NCBI GenBank assembly: GCA_036389835.1
Contig: DASVWC010000015.1
Span: forward strand, 27,731-91,730
DNA from: AC-37 sp036389835
Lineage (GTDB): Bacteria > Actinomycetota > Thermoleophilia > Solirubrobacterales > Thermoleophilaceae
Length of the DNA: 64,000 nt
Reading direction: 5' to 3'
The number at the start of each line of letters is the position of its first letter. Position 1 is the first letter of the stretch. The position numbers were made by a program, and so were the translations under genes. This document shows, in pieces, positions 41,042 through 48,484 of this stretch. The notes beneath the pieces were generated by a model. The model had not been told where the DNA came from. It worked only from the letters and a program-made list of their open reading frames with translations, and ran no database searches.

Positions 41042-41611
41042 GTCGAGCGCGCGGCGCAGCCGCGAGTTCACGGTCCCGCGCGGCAGGTCGAGCGCTTCCG
41101 CGATCTCGCCCGGCGTGTGGTCGAGCAGGTAGCGCAGCACCACCACCGCCCGGTGGTCGGGCGGGAGGGCGGCGAGCGCGGCGACCAGGTCGCCGGACGG
41201 GCCGCTCGCGGACGGGCGGGCGGGCGCGCCGGCGAGCGCGTCGTCGGCCACCTCGCGCCTCAGCGCCCGCGCGCGGGCCCAGTCGATCGAGCGGTTCACC
41301 ACGATCCGGTGGAGCCACGGCCCGAACGGGCGGCGGCGATCGAAGCGGTCGAGCGCGCGGATGGCGGCGAGGAACGACTCCTGGGCGATGTCCTCGGCGG
41401 CGGCCGCGTCGTGGACGATCAGGTAGGCGGCGCGGTGGGCGGCCGGCCAGTGGCGGCGGAAGAGGTGCTCGAGGGCCTCGGCGGAGCCCGACTGCGCGGC
41501 TCTGACCCAGGCGCGCTCCCGGCGGTTCGGGGGCGAGGCCCGAACGACCGCCGCGCCCGCGCCGGCGCGCGGCGCTCGGAGCGCGGCCGGCCGGGGCGAT
41601 GCTGCGGCGAT
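41009..41611 (-). CDS. ECF RNA polymerase sigma factor, start codon uncertain
   Basis: An extracytoplasmic-function sigma factor. Region 2 is AALEHLF-like: SGSAEALEHLFRRHWPAAHR, AYLIVHDAAAAEDIAQESFL, RFDRRRPFGPWLHRIVVNRS; region 4 is LPPDHRAVVVLRYLLDHTPG and IAEALDLPRGTVNSRLRRAL. The frame is open back to 41666 but contains no ATG, GTG or TTG before region 2. An ATC at 41611, preceded by GGAGGGAG, would give 200 residues; this start is a hypothesis. A GTG at 41302 would remove region 2 and is not credible. Paired with the membrane propeller protein downstream. Confidence 0.8.
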   Translation of the reverse strand: MAAASPRPAALRAPRAGAGAAVVRASPPNRRERAWVRAAQSGSAEALEHLFRRHWPAAHRAAYLIVHDAAAAEDIAQESFLAAIRALDRFDRRRPFGPWLHRIVVNRSIDWARARALRREVADDALAGAPARPSASGPSGDLVAALAALPPDHRAVVVLRYLLDHTPGEIAEALDLPRGTVNSRLRRALDGLGERLEDAR

Positions 41612-41666
41612 CGATCTCCCTCCGCCGCCGATCCTCGCAGGCGGAGTGGCTGCGCGCCAGCGCGCC

Positions 41667-42638
41667 TCACGCGCGCGCGGGAATGCGATTGCGCCGGCGG
41701 GCGGCGAGGGCGGCGGCCGCTGCCAGCAGCGCGGCTGCGAGGCCGATCCCGATCAGCCCCCAGGGCGGACCGGGATCGCCGCCGCTCGCCCGCGCCGCGG
41801 AGCGCGGCCGTGCCGGGCGCGAGACCTCGAACGTCCGCGTGTCGATCAGCGCGAGCCGCGCGCCCCTCCGGGTCACGGCGAGGGAGCGCCCCCCGGCGGC
41901 GAGGTCGAGCCGGACGTTGAGGAGGTCGTCGTTCGAGATCGCGGGGAGGTCGATGCAGAACGCCCGGCGGCGGACGGTGTCGAGGGCGTGCACGAAGCGA
42001 TGCTCGCCGCCGTCGTAGAGCGTGTACGCCCAGCGGCCGTGGGCGCTGGTTGCGCGGGTGAGCGGCAACCCGCTCATGTCCTCGTCGGGCTCGCGGGCGT
42101 CGACGATCGGGCCGGGATCCAGGCGCTCGGCCCGCAGGTCGTAGGAGCGCACGGCGTAGCGGGTGGGGTCGCGCCGCGACAGGTACTGGATCAGGTAGAG
42201 CCGCCGGCCGTCGGGCGAGAGGGCGTCGAAGCTGAAGTCGCCGCGCAGGCGCACGGTCTTGCGCATGTAGAGGTGCTGCCCGTCCACGACCGCGAGCACC
42301 GTGCTGCGCTGCGGGAAGCGGGCGCGGGGGCGGATCAGGACGAGCGTGCCGCCGCCGGCGGAGAGCCCGCCGGGAGTGCCGTCGAAGGCGACCGCGGGCA
42401 TCGCGAACGGCCGGTCGAGATAGACGGAGTCGGCGAGCCGCCCGCCGCGCTTGGCGACACGCCCGACGATGGTGCCGCGGCCCGCGGGCGCGACGAAGAA
42501 GTTGGCGTCGCTCGAGGGCGTGGTGATCCCGCCGGGATCGGCGTTGGTGCCGGCGGGGAGCCCGTCGGCACGCGCGACGGCCGGCGCGGCGAGGAGGAGG
42601 ACGGCGAGGGTGACTGGAGCGAGGAGCTTTTGGCGCAT
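41667..42638 (-). CDS. Exported protein with C-terminal membrane anchor
   Basis: A 323-residue protein: signal peptide (KLLAPVTLAVLLLAAPAVARA), a strand-rich ectodomain with propeller-like turns (FDALSPDGRRLYLIQYLS, LDLAAGGRSLAVTRRGARLALI), and at the end a membrane segment (WGLIGIGLAAALLAAAAALA) followed by RRRNRIPARA. The topology resembles cell-surface proteins but no LPxTG is seen. ATG at 42638. It lies directly upstream of the sigma factor on the same strand, so it may be part of the same regulon. Confidence 0.7.
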   Translation of the reverse strand: MRQKLLAPVTLAVLLLAAPAVARADGLPAGTNADPGGITTPSSDANFFVAPAGRGTIVGRVAKRGGRLADSVYLDRPFAMPAVAFDGTPGGLSAGGGTLVLIRPRARFPQRSTVLAVVDGQHLYMRKTVRLRGDFSFDALSPDGRRLYLIQYLSRRDPTRYAVRSYDLRAERLDPGPIVDAREPDEDMSGLPLTRATSAHGRWAYTLYDGGEHRFVHALDTVRRRAFCIDLPAISNDDLLNVRLDLAAGGRSLAVTRRGARLALIDTRTFEVSRPARPRSAARASGGDPGPPWGLIGIGLAAALLAAAAALAARRRNRIPARA

Positions 42639-42716
42639 GCCCCCAATACGGCGGGCACGGTGCGAGAGGTCCCTCGCGCTCTCAAGAAAGGCGCTGCGGC
42701 TGCCGACGCGATCCAC

Positions 42717-44255
42717 ATGGAGGCGTCGGTGCAGAGTGCGGTCCCGCAGCGGAGCGGGACGGTCACCCCCAGCACGGTCCACGAGCTCAAGACGCTCGTG
42801 CTGTCCCGGTATCCCGGAATCGTGATCGAGACCGCCGAGGCCCAGCGCGCGGAGGGGTCGCTGGTCGGCGTGGCGCGCGACCTCCAGCTCGTCCGTTACC
42901 GCTGGTCGGTCACGACCGGGCTCAGGCGTGCGCGCGAGGAGGGAGGGGGCGCCCCCGAGACCCAGGACCCCGCCCGTGCGCTGAAGGTGATCGCCGAGCT
43001 GGGGCTCGACGGGCTGTACGAGCTGCACGACTTCACTCCCTACCTCTCGAAGCCGGAGGTGTCGCGGGCGTTCCTCGAGCTGCTCGAGCGCTTCGCGGAC
43101 CAGGCGCGCCTGTCGACGATCGTGCTCATCGAGACCAAGGCCGAGCTGCCGCCCGAGCTGGACCCGTACGTCGTGCGCTACGACCTGCGCTTTCCCAGCC
43201 GGGACGAGTACCGCCAGGCGCTCGAGGCGGTCGTGAAGTCGCTGCGGGTGAACGGAGCGGTCGTCGAGATCGCCCCCGACGACTACGACGAGTTCTGCGG
43301 CGCCGTCACGGGGCTGACGCTCAACCAGGCGCGTCAGGCGATCGCGCGCGCCGGGATCGAGGACGGGCGCCTCACGCGCGACGACCTCGCCCGCCTGGCC
43401 GAGTTCAAGGCTCGCGCGCTCCAGGAGGACGGCCTGCTCGAGTACTTCCCGCCGGCCGACAACCGCTACGAGCTGGGCGGGTTCTCGAACCTGACCCGCT
43501 GGCTCGAGCGCGCGCGGGTGGGCTTCAGCGCGCAGGCCGCGGAGCTGGGGCTGGAGCCGCCGAAGGGCATCCTGCTGGTCGGAGTTCAGGGGTGCGGGAA
43601 GTCGCTGGCGGCGAAGGTGATCGCGCGCGAGTGGCGGCTGCCGCTGCTGAAGCTCGACGCCGGGCGGCTGTTCGACAAGTTCATCGGGGAGACGGAGCGC
43701 AACTTCCGCAAGGCGATCGCCATCGCGGAGGCCACCGCGCCGGCCGTCCTGTGGATCGACGAGATCGAGAAGGCGATCGCGCCCGGCGTCGGCGGCGAGA
43801 CGGACGGCGGCCTGTCACGGCGCCTGTTCGGCTCGTTCCTGACATGGCTCCAGGAGAAGAAGGAGCCCGTCTTCGTCGTCGCGACGGCCAATGACCTATC
43901 GGTGCTGCCGCCGGAGCTGCTGCGCAAGGGCCGCTTCGACGAAATCTTCTTCGTCGACCTGCCGAACGAGGAGGAGCGGGCCCAGATCTTCCGCATCCAC
44001 CTGGGGCTGCGCAAGCAGGATCCGGCGGCTTTCGACATGTCCGCGCTGGTCGCCGCCAGCGACGGGTTCAGCGGCGCGGAGATCGAGCAGGCCGTGATCG
44101 CGTCGCTGCTCGGCGCGCTGCACGACGGCGTGCCGCTGAGCACCGGCCTGGTGGTCGAGGAGCTCGGATCCACCGTGCCGCTGTCGGTGGCGCGGCGCGA
44201 GGACGTGGACGGGCTGCGGGCGTTCGCTGCTGGGCGGTTCGTGGCGGCTCGCTGA
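42717..44255 (+). CDS. Ycf46-type AAA ATPase
   Basis: A 512-residue protein: an N-terminal domain (HELKTLVLSRYPGIVIET, RYRWSVTTGL, LYELHDFTPYLSKPEV) typical of the Ycf46 group, then a AAA+ module with Walker A GVQGCGKS (289-296), Walker B WIDEIEK (346-352), sensor 1 VATANDLSVLPPE and the arginine-finger region RKGRFDEIFF. Cytosolic; Ycf46 proteins are linked to CO2/bicarbonate use in cyanobacteria but are otherwise uncharacterised. The start is ambiguous between ATG 42717 and an upstream GTG at 42660; neither has a good ribosome site. Confidence 0.9.
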   Translation: MEASVQSAVPQRSGTVTPSTVHELKTLVLSRYPGIVIETAEAQRAEGSLVGVARDLQLVRYRWSVTTGLRRAREEGGGAPETQDPARALKVIAELGLDGLYELHDFTPYLSKPEVSRAFLELLERFADQARLSTIVLIETKAELPPELDPYVVRYDLRFPSRDEYRQALEAVVKSLRVNGAVVEIAPDDYDEFCGAVTGLTLNQARQAIARAGIEDGRLTRDDLARLAEFKARALQEDGLLEYFPPADNRYELGGFSNLTRWLERARVGFSAQAAELGLEPPKGILLVGVQGCGKSLAAKVIAREWRLPLLKLDAGRLFDKFIGETERNFRKAIAIAEATAPAVLWIDEIEKAIAPGVGGETDGGLSRRLFGSFLTWLQEKKEPVFVVATANDLSVLPPELLRKGRFDEIFFVDLPNEEERAQIFRIHLGLRKQDPAAFDMSALVAASDGFSGAEIEQAVIASLLGALHDGVPLSTGLVVEELGSTVPLSVARREDVDGLRAFAAGRFVAAR

Positions 44256-44283
44256 GGGCGGCTACAGGTCCAGCGCGCGATCA

Positions 44284-44862
44284 ATGTCCATGGCACACCG
44301 TCCGGAGCCGTTCTCGAACGCCGAGCTCGTGCAGATCGCCGCGGAGCGGCGGCGCGTGATGGTGCGCGGCATGGCGTTGATCTGGCTCATGGCCCTGGCC
44401 GGCCCCGTGTACCTGTACTTCGCCACCGACGACGCCCCGTTCGCGGTCGGGGCGGGTGTGTTCGTGGGCCTGGCCTGCGCCGTGCTGACCCGCTTCATGA
44501 TCGGCGTCTACCGGCGCACCACCCCGAGCCCTGTGGCTGGCGACCGCCCGCCTATCGACGTGGACCGGGTCGGCCCGGAGCTCGAAGCCGCCCTCGAGCG
44601 CGTGGCTGACCGGGAGCGCTTCGCTTTCAGAGTCGCACTGATCGGCGGCTCGGCGTGCCTCCTCTTCGCGATCGGAATCGGGATCGTCTTCGACGAGGCC
44701 GCCTTCGCCGTCCTGTGCGCGGTCGTGCTCGTGGCGAACACGTGGACCGCAGCGCGCGGGCTGCGCACGCTCGACAGCCGCGTCGAGAAGCGCCGGCATG
44801 ACCTCCGGGAGTTCCTCGCCAGGGAACGGCTCAGGGCGGAGGGTCGCCTTCATGAGTCCTGA
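44284..44862 (+). CDS. Four-segment membrane protein of unknown function
   Basis: A 192-residue protein with two pairs of membrane segments (VMVRGMALIWLMALAGPVYL, APFAVGAGVFVGLACAVLT; then VALIGGSACLLFAIGIGIVF and AAFAVLCAVVLVANTWTAA) separated by a soluble loop of about 45 residues, and a charged helical C-terminus. No family recognised. ATG start 28 nt after the AAA gene. Codon use is somewhat less GC-biased than in the neighbours (more A/T at third positions), which may indicate recent acquisition. Confidence 0.7.
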   Translation: MSMAHRPEPFSNAELVQIAAERRRVMVRGMALIWLMALAGPVYLYFATDDAPFAVGAGVFVGLACAVLTRFMIGVYRRTTPSPVAGDRPPIDVDRVGPELEAALERVADRERFAFRVALIGGSACLLFAIGIGIVFDEAAFAVLCAVVLVANTWTAARGLRTLDSRVEKRRHDLREFLARERLRAEGRLHES

Positions 44863-44981
44863 GAGTGGATCCTGACCGGGCCGGCTGCCGCGGGCTTTCC
44901 GCGCTGGCGTCCGTCTGCGCGTCGTCGCAAGCCGCGAGACAGAACGTCGAGCTCGTACGGCATTTCCACTAGCTGAGCCAC
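44850..44981 (-). CDS. Possible small ORF (43 aa) or gene remnant
   Basis: The gap 44863-45112 is otherwise empty. On the minus strand a frame reads VAQLVEMPYELDVLSRGLRR from a GTG at 44981; it is open upstream as far as a CTG at 45032, adding LRVRVLAWTWHPEIRWT. Hydrophobic/charged alternation looks protein-like and the base use is more AT-rich than usual here, but I see no clear start and no family. It overlaps the end of the membrane protein gene on the other strand. It could be a fragment of a mobile or phage gene. Confidence 0.25.
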   Translation of the reverse strand: MAQLVEMPYELDVLSRGLRRRADGRQRGKPAAAGPVRIHSQDS

Positions 44982-45112
44982 CGTCCAGCGAATCTCGGGG
45001 TGCCAGGTCCAGGCGAGGACGCGAACCCTCAGAGCCGAGAATCCTCCGTGTTGCGTGACAGCTCAGAAGGCGGGCGGCGGCGGCCGGCGCGGCGCGCCGG
45101 CCGCCCTGCCGC

Positions 45113-45472
45113 CTACCGCTTCGCGTAGTCGCCGAACTCGCCGAAGTCGACGAGGACGCAGGGCTCGTCGCCCACGACCTCGGCGTCGTGACCCGGCGGG
45201 ATCGCGACGACGTCGCCGGGACCGCATTCTCCCGCGGACCCGTCGTCCATCTCGACCCGCATGCGTCCGGAGAGGACGTAGCCGAGGTGCGACACCTCGC
45301 ACGTGTCCGTCCCGGCGATCGGCTTCACGTTCTCCGACCACCGCCAGCCGGGCTCGAACGTCCCCTTGCCGACGGTCCGGCCGCCGACGCTGACCACGGC
45401 CGCCCTGCCCTTCCCTTCGAACTCGCGCACCTCGTCCGGCGAGTCGAAGCTCTTGACCTCCATCGAGGCCAT
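45113..45472 (-). CDS. Cupin-domain protein
   Basis: A 119-residue single-domain cupin: GKGTFEPGWRWSENVKP, TCEVSHLGYVLSGRMRVEM and GPGDVVAIPPGHDAEVVGD are the two conserved cupin motifs, with His residues for metal binding partly retained. Probably a small-molecule-binding or non-enzymatic cupin. The ATG at 45472 is chosen because GGAGGGAGGAA precedes it. A TATAAC box lies about 40 nt upstream in the 203-nt gap before the acyl-CoA dehydrogenase, which otherwise shows nothing I can name. Confidence 0.85.
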   Translation of the reverse strand: MASMEVKSFDSPDEVREFEGKGRAAVVSVGGRTVGKGTFEPGWRWSENVKPIAGTDTCEVSHLGYVLSGRMRVEMDDGSAGECGPGDVVAIPPGHDAEVVGDEPCVLVDFGEFGDYAKR

Positions 45473-45675
45473 TTCCTCCCTCCTTCCGTCGAAGGCAGTC
45501 GCGCGGAAGGTTATATGTCCGGACCGCACGCCTGACCACCCCTGGCGCGCGCAAGGCCCTTGGTGTTCGAAGTCGCGAAGACGTGGCCTCATCGCGCGCC
45601 ATCGCAAGCTTGAATCGTCGGCGTGCGCCGGTCGAGGCCAGAGACCCCACGCGGACGACGAAACCCTGCAGGCGA

Positions 45676-46866
45676 CTACAGCCCGAGGATCTTCCCCAAG
45701 ATCTCCTTCATGATCTCATCCGTCCCCCCGCCAATCGGCCCAAGCCGCGTATCCCGCACGGCGCGCTCGATCTCGTACTCCTTCATGTAGCCGGCGCCCC
45801 CGTGGATCTGCAGCGCCTCGTCCGCCACCAAGAACGCGTCGCGCTGCGTCTGGAGCTTCGCCATCGTGACCTCCTTCACCGCGTCGTGGCCCTCGTGGAA
45901 GAGCCGTAGCGCGTTGTAGGTCATCGCGCGGCCGGTCTCGTACTTGACCGCCATCTCCGCGATCTTGTGGCGGATCACCTGGTGCTTGGCGATCGGCCGC
46001 CCGAACGCGCGCCGCTCGGAGGCGTACTCGATCGTCCGCTCGACCATCGACCGCATCGACCCGACCGACCCCAGCGCCATCAGCAGCCGCTCCCACTGGA
46101 AGTTGGCCATGATCAGGTAGAAGCCCTTGTTCTCCTCCCCGAGCAGGTTCTCCTCGGGCACGAACACGTCCTGGAACGCGAGCTCCCCGGTGTCCGACGC
46201 GTGCCAGCCCATCTTCTCGAGCTTGCGCGACACCGAGTACCCCTCCATGTCGCTCTCGAGGATCAGGAACGAGATCCCGTGGTGGCCGCCCTCCTGCGTG
46301 GTCTTGACCGCGGTCACGACGAAGTCCGCGCGCACGCCGTTGGTGATGTAGGTCTTCGACCCGTTCACGACATAGCCGCCGTCCACGCGCTTGGCCATCG
46401 TGCGGATGCCGGCGACGTCGGAGCCGGCGTCGGGCTCGGTGATCCCGAGCGCGGCGATCTTCTCGCCGCGGATGGCGGGCGCCAGGAAGCGCTGCTTCTG
46501 GTCCTCGGTGCCGAACTTCCACACCGGCGGCGTCGCGATCCCGATGTGCGCCCCGATGCCGGCTGAGAGCCCGCCCGACCCCGCCCGCGGCAGCTCCTCG
46601 GTGAGCACCGCGTCGTGGAGGTAGTCGCCGTCCTGGCCGCCGTACTCCTCGGGGTACTTGAGCCCGAGGAAGCCGAGCTCGGCCATCCGGTGGAACACCT
46701 CGTTTGGGAACCAGCGCGCGTCCTCCCACTCCTGCGAGCGCGGTCGCAGCTCGGCCGCTATGAAGCGGCGCACGGACTCGCGCAGCTGCTCGTGCTCGTC
46801 GGTGAACGGCGGCAGCGGCCTGCGCTCCGCGGCGGCGGGGACGCCCTTGTCGTAGGCCGTGCTCAC
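45676..46866 (-). CDS. Acyl-CoA dehydrogenase
   Basis: A 396-residue FAD-dependent acyl-CoA dehydrogenase. Family signatures: ALGITEPDAGSDVAGI (FAD/substrate), NGSKTYITNG, KMGWHASDTGELAFQDVFVP and the C-terminal IHGGAGYMKEYEIERAVRD followed by GGGTDEIMKEIL. It catalyses alpha-beta desaturation of an acyl-CoA and passes electrons to ETF. The N-terminal DEHEQLRESVRRF is typical. GTG start overlapping the stop of the upstream membrane protein gene (GTGA). A paralogue lies at 48485. Confidence 0.94.
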   Translation of the reverse strand: MSTAYDKGVPAAAERRPLPPFTDEHEQLRESVRRFIAAELRPRSQEWEDARWFPNEVFHRMAELGFLGLKYPEEYGGQDGDYLHDAVLTEELPRAGSGGLSAGIGAHIGIATPPVWKFGTEDQKQRFLAPAIRGEKIAALGITEPDAGSDVAGIRTMAKRVDGGYVVNGSKTYITNGVRADFVVTAVKTTQEGGHHGISFLILESDMEGYSVSRKLEKMGWHASDTGELAFQDVFVPEENLLGEENKGFYLIMANFQWERLLMALGSVGSMRSMVERTIEYASERRAFGRPIAKHQVIRHKIAEMAVKYETGRAMTYNALRLFHEGHDAVKEVTMAKLQTQRDAFLVADEALQIHGGAGYMKEYEIERAVRDTRLGPIGGGTDEIMKEILGKILGL

Positions 46867-47465
46867 GCCCGCAGCCCCGCGTCCTCGAGCGCCGCGCGCA
46901 CCAGCCCGTCGTAGCGCTCGGCCTTGAGATCGCCGATCGGGTCCTCGGTGTGGTCGAGGAGCTGTCCGTAGGGGAGGGCGAACGCGGCGCGCATCGCCAG
47001 CAGGCGCCGGCGCTCCGGATCCGAGGCGCCAGTCAGCACCCGCGACGCCGCCGTCAGCGCGCGCGCCTCGCGCACGCGCCCCGGCAGGAAGCGCTGGAGG
47101 ACCAGCGCGGTGGGGATCAGGAACGTCAGCCAGCCGAGCAGGTTCGCGAGGTCGTGCGCGCTCTCCTCGCCCCTGCGCCCGGCCTCGACCGTCTGGCCTC
47201 CGGTCGCACCGCCCGCGTCGCGCAGGCCGCCGGCCACGTCGCCGCCGACGACGGGCGTGTCCTCGACCGCGTCGGCCGCCGATCCGAACCCGGTCCTCAC
47301 CGACTCACCCGCGTCCTGCACGCCCCGGCCGAGCCCCGCCAGCTCGTCGACCGAGTCGTGCACCCAGTTGCCGAGCAGCGCGAACACCACGACGGCGAGC
47401 ACGAGGGATGCGTCGGTCGCGATCGACCGCGTGCGGCGGCGGGGGACGTCGGGATAGAGGCGCAT
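46863..47465 (-). CDS. Two-segment membrane protein of unknown function
   Basis: A 200-residue protein with a membrane segment near the N-terminus (DASLVLAVVVFALLGNWVHD), a Gly-rich extracytoplasmic loop (GGDVAGGLRDAGGATGG), a second segment (LLGWLTFLIPTALVLQRFLP) and a helical cytosolic tail. No family recognised. ATG at 47465 is preferred over upstream starts because the N-terminus then begins RLYPDVPRRRTRS before the membrane helix. Coupled to the acyl-CoA dehydrogenase gene; divergent from the DUF2294 gene. Confidence 0.7.
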   Translation of the reverse strand: MRLYPDVPRRRTRSIATDASLVLAVVVFALLGNWVHDSVDELAGLGRGVQDAGESVRTGFGSAADAVEDTPVVGGDVAGGLRDAGGATGGQTVEAGRRGEESAHDLANLLGWLTFLIPTALVLQRFLPGRVREARALTAASRVLTGASDPERRRLLAMRAAFALPYGQLLDHTEDPIGDLKAERYDGLVRAALEDAGLRA

Positions 47466-47484
47466 TGGGCGTAGACTGGGCAGC

Positions 47485-47889
47485 ATGACGCAGGACGAGT
47501 CGCGGGTGCTCACCGACCGCGACCACACCAGGGACGTCGAGACCGAGAGCGGTCGCAGCGTCAACGCCGAGATCTCGAACGCGATGGTGGGGCTCAAGAA
47601 GGAGTTCTACGGCCGCGGGCCCACGAAGGCCAAGACCTACATCAACGACAACTACGTCTTCTGCGTCCTCGAGGGCGGCCTCACCCGCAACGAGGAGACG
47701 CTCATAGCCGCCGGCGAGCACGACCTCGTTCGCAGGTACCGGCTCCGCTTCCAGGAGACGATGGCCGGCCCGACCACCCAGGCGATCGAGCGCATCACCG
47801 GCCGGACGGTGATCGGCTACCACAGCCAGATCGTCTTCGAGCCCGAGTACGGGTTCGAGATCTTCGTGCTCGACAGCCCGCCCGGGTAG
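47485..47889 (+). CDS. DUF2294 family protein
   Basis: A 134-residue protein recognisable by EISNAMVGLKKEFYGRGP, KTYINDNYVFCVLEGGLT, LRFQETMAGPTTQAIE and GYHSQIVFEPEYGFEIFVL, the conserved blocks of DUF2294. Members are small cytosolic proteins found in many bacteria, sometimes near Na+-associated or stress genes; biochemical role unknown. ATG start. A GGGGG-ATCGTGA-CCCCC hairpin (about 47897-47913) follows the stop and may terminate it. Confidence 0.85.
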   Translation: MTQDESRVLTDRDHTRDVETESGRSVNAEISNAMVGLKKEFYGRGPTKAKTYINDNYVFCVLEGGLTRNEETLIAAGEHDLVRRYRLRFQETMAGPTTQAIERITGRTVIGYHSQIVFEPEYGFEIFVLDSPPG

Positions 47890-47984
47890 CCGGTCGGGGG
47901 ATCGTGACCCCCGTGTAGCCGAACCGGCACGGAATCGTTGCCGAAGACGGCCTCGTGTGACACGGGGCGTGGGACAATGGCGTC

Positions 47985-48215
47985 GTGGACCCGGACGTCA
48001 AGAGGCTCTTTGAGGAGCTCGCTCAGCTCAACCGCGACATGCTCAATCGCTTCGACCTGTCGTGGACCGCGATCGACCGCCGACTCGACGCACAGACTCA
48101 GCAGATGCTCGCGCAGGCGGCGGCCATGCGGGACATGCGCGATGAGATCAAGGCGAACACACAGGGCTTGCTGCGGGTTTTCGACCGCCTCGACGGCCTC
48201 GAAGGCAGTGCCTGA
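47985..48215 (+). CDS. Small coiled-coil protein
   Basis: A 76-residue hydrophilic protein (VKRLFEELAQLNRDMLNRFD, then MLAQAAAMRDMRDEIKANTQ) with heptad-like Leu/Met spacing through most of its length. No signal peptide or known domain. GTG start. The base composition is less GC-rich than around it. A second small frame follows at once (48293), so the two may be a pair; no toxin-antitoxin signature can be shown. Confidence 0.55.
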   Translation: MDPDVKRLFEELAQLNRDMLNRFDLSWTAIDRRLDAQTQQMLAQAAAMRDMRDEIKANTQGLLRVFDRLDGLEGSA

Positions 48216-48292
48216 CGATCCCGCGCCTCTTCTTCCCGCTCGTCGGGCGCTCGCTGACACTGCTCGAGACGGGTGAGGCTCTCCTCGCCTGC

Positions 48293-48472
48293 ATGGAACG
48301 CCGCCTCGGGGCGTTCGAGCGTCGAGAACACTGGCCGAACAGGACGGAGGGGGAGATCCAGGCCGACCTGGATGCCGAGATCGCACGGATCGAGGCTCGC
48401 CGCATGGTGGAGCGATTCGCCGCCGGTGAGCCCTGGGCTGACGTCCGCGCGCCGGTCGTCCGTACTGGCTGA
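48293..48472 (+). CDS. Small hypothetical protein
   Basis: 59 residues from the ATG at 48293 (MERRLGAFERREHWPNRTEG, then QADLDAEIARIEARRMVERF). The frame continues upstream to a CTG at 48212 that overlaps the previous stop, adding a hydrophobic stretch (LFFPLVGRSLTLLETGEALL); if that CTG is the start the product would be 86 residues. Helical and charged; no family recognised. It ends 12 nt before the convergent acyl-CoA dehydrogenase. Confidence 0.4.
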   Translation: MERRLGAFERREHWPNRTEGEIQADLDAEIARIEARRMVERFAAGEPWADVRAPVVRTG

Positions 48473-48484
48473 CCGGCCGCCGGC

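Noticed and set aside
41009..41670. Frameshifted sigma pseudogene joined to the other-frame ATG at 41670
   Set aside because: The ATG frame encodes only Arg/Ser/Pro-rich sequence without sigma homology, and the in-frame sigma regions 2 and 4 are intact; a start-codon problem is simpler.
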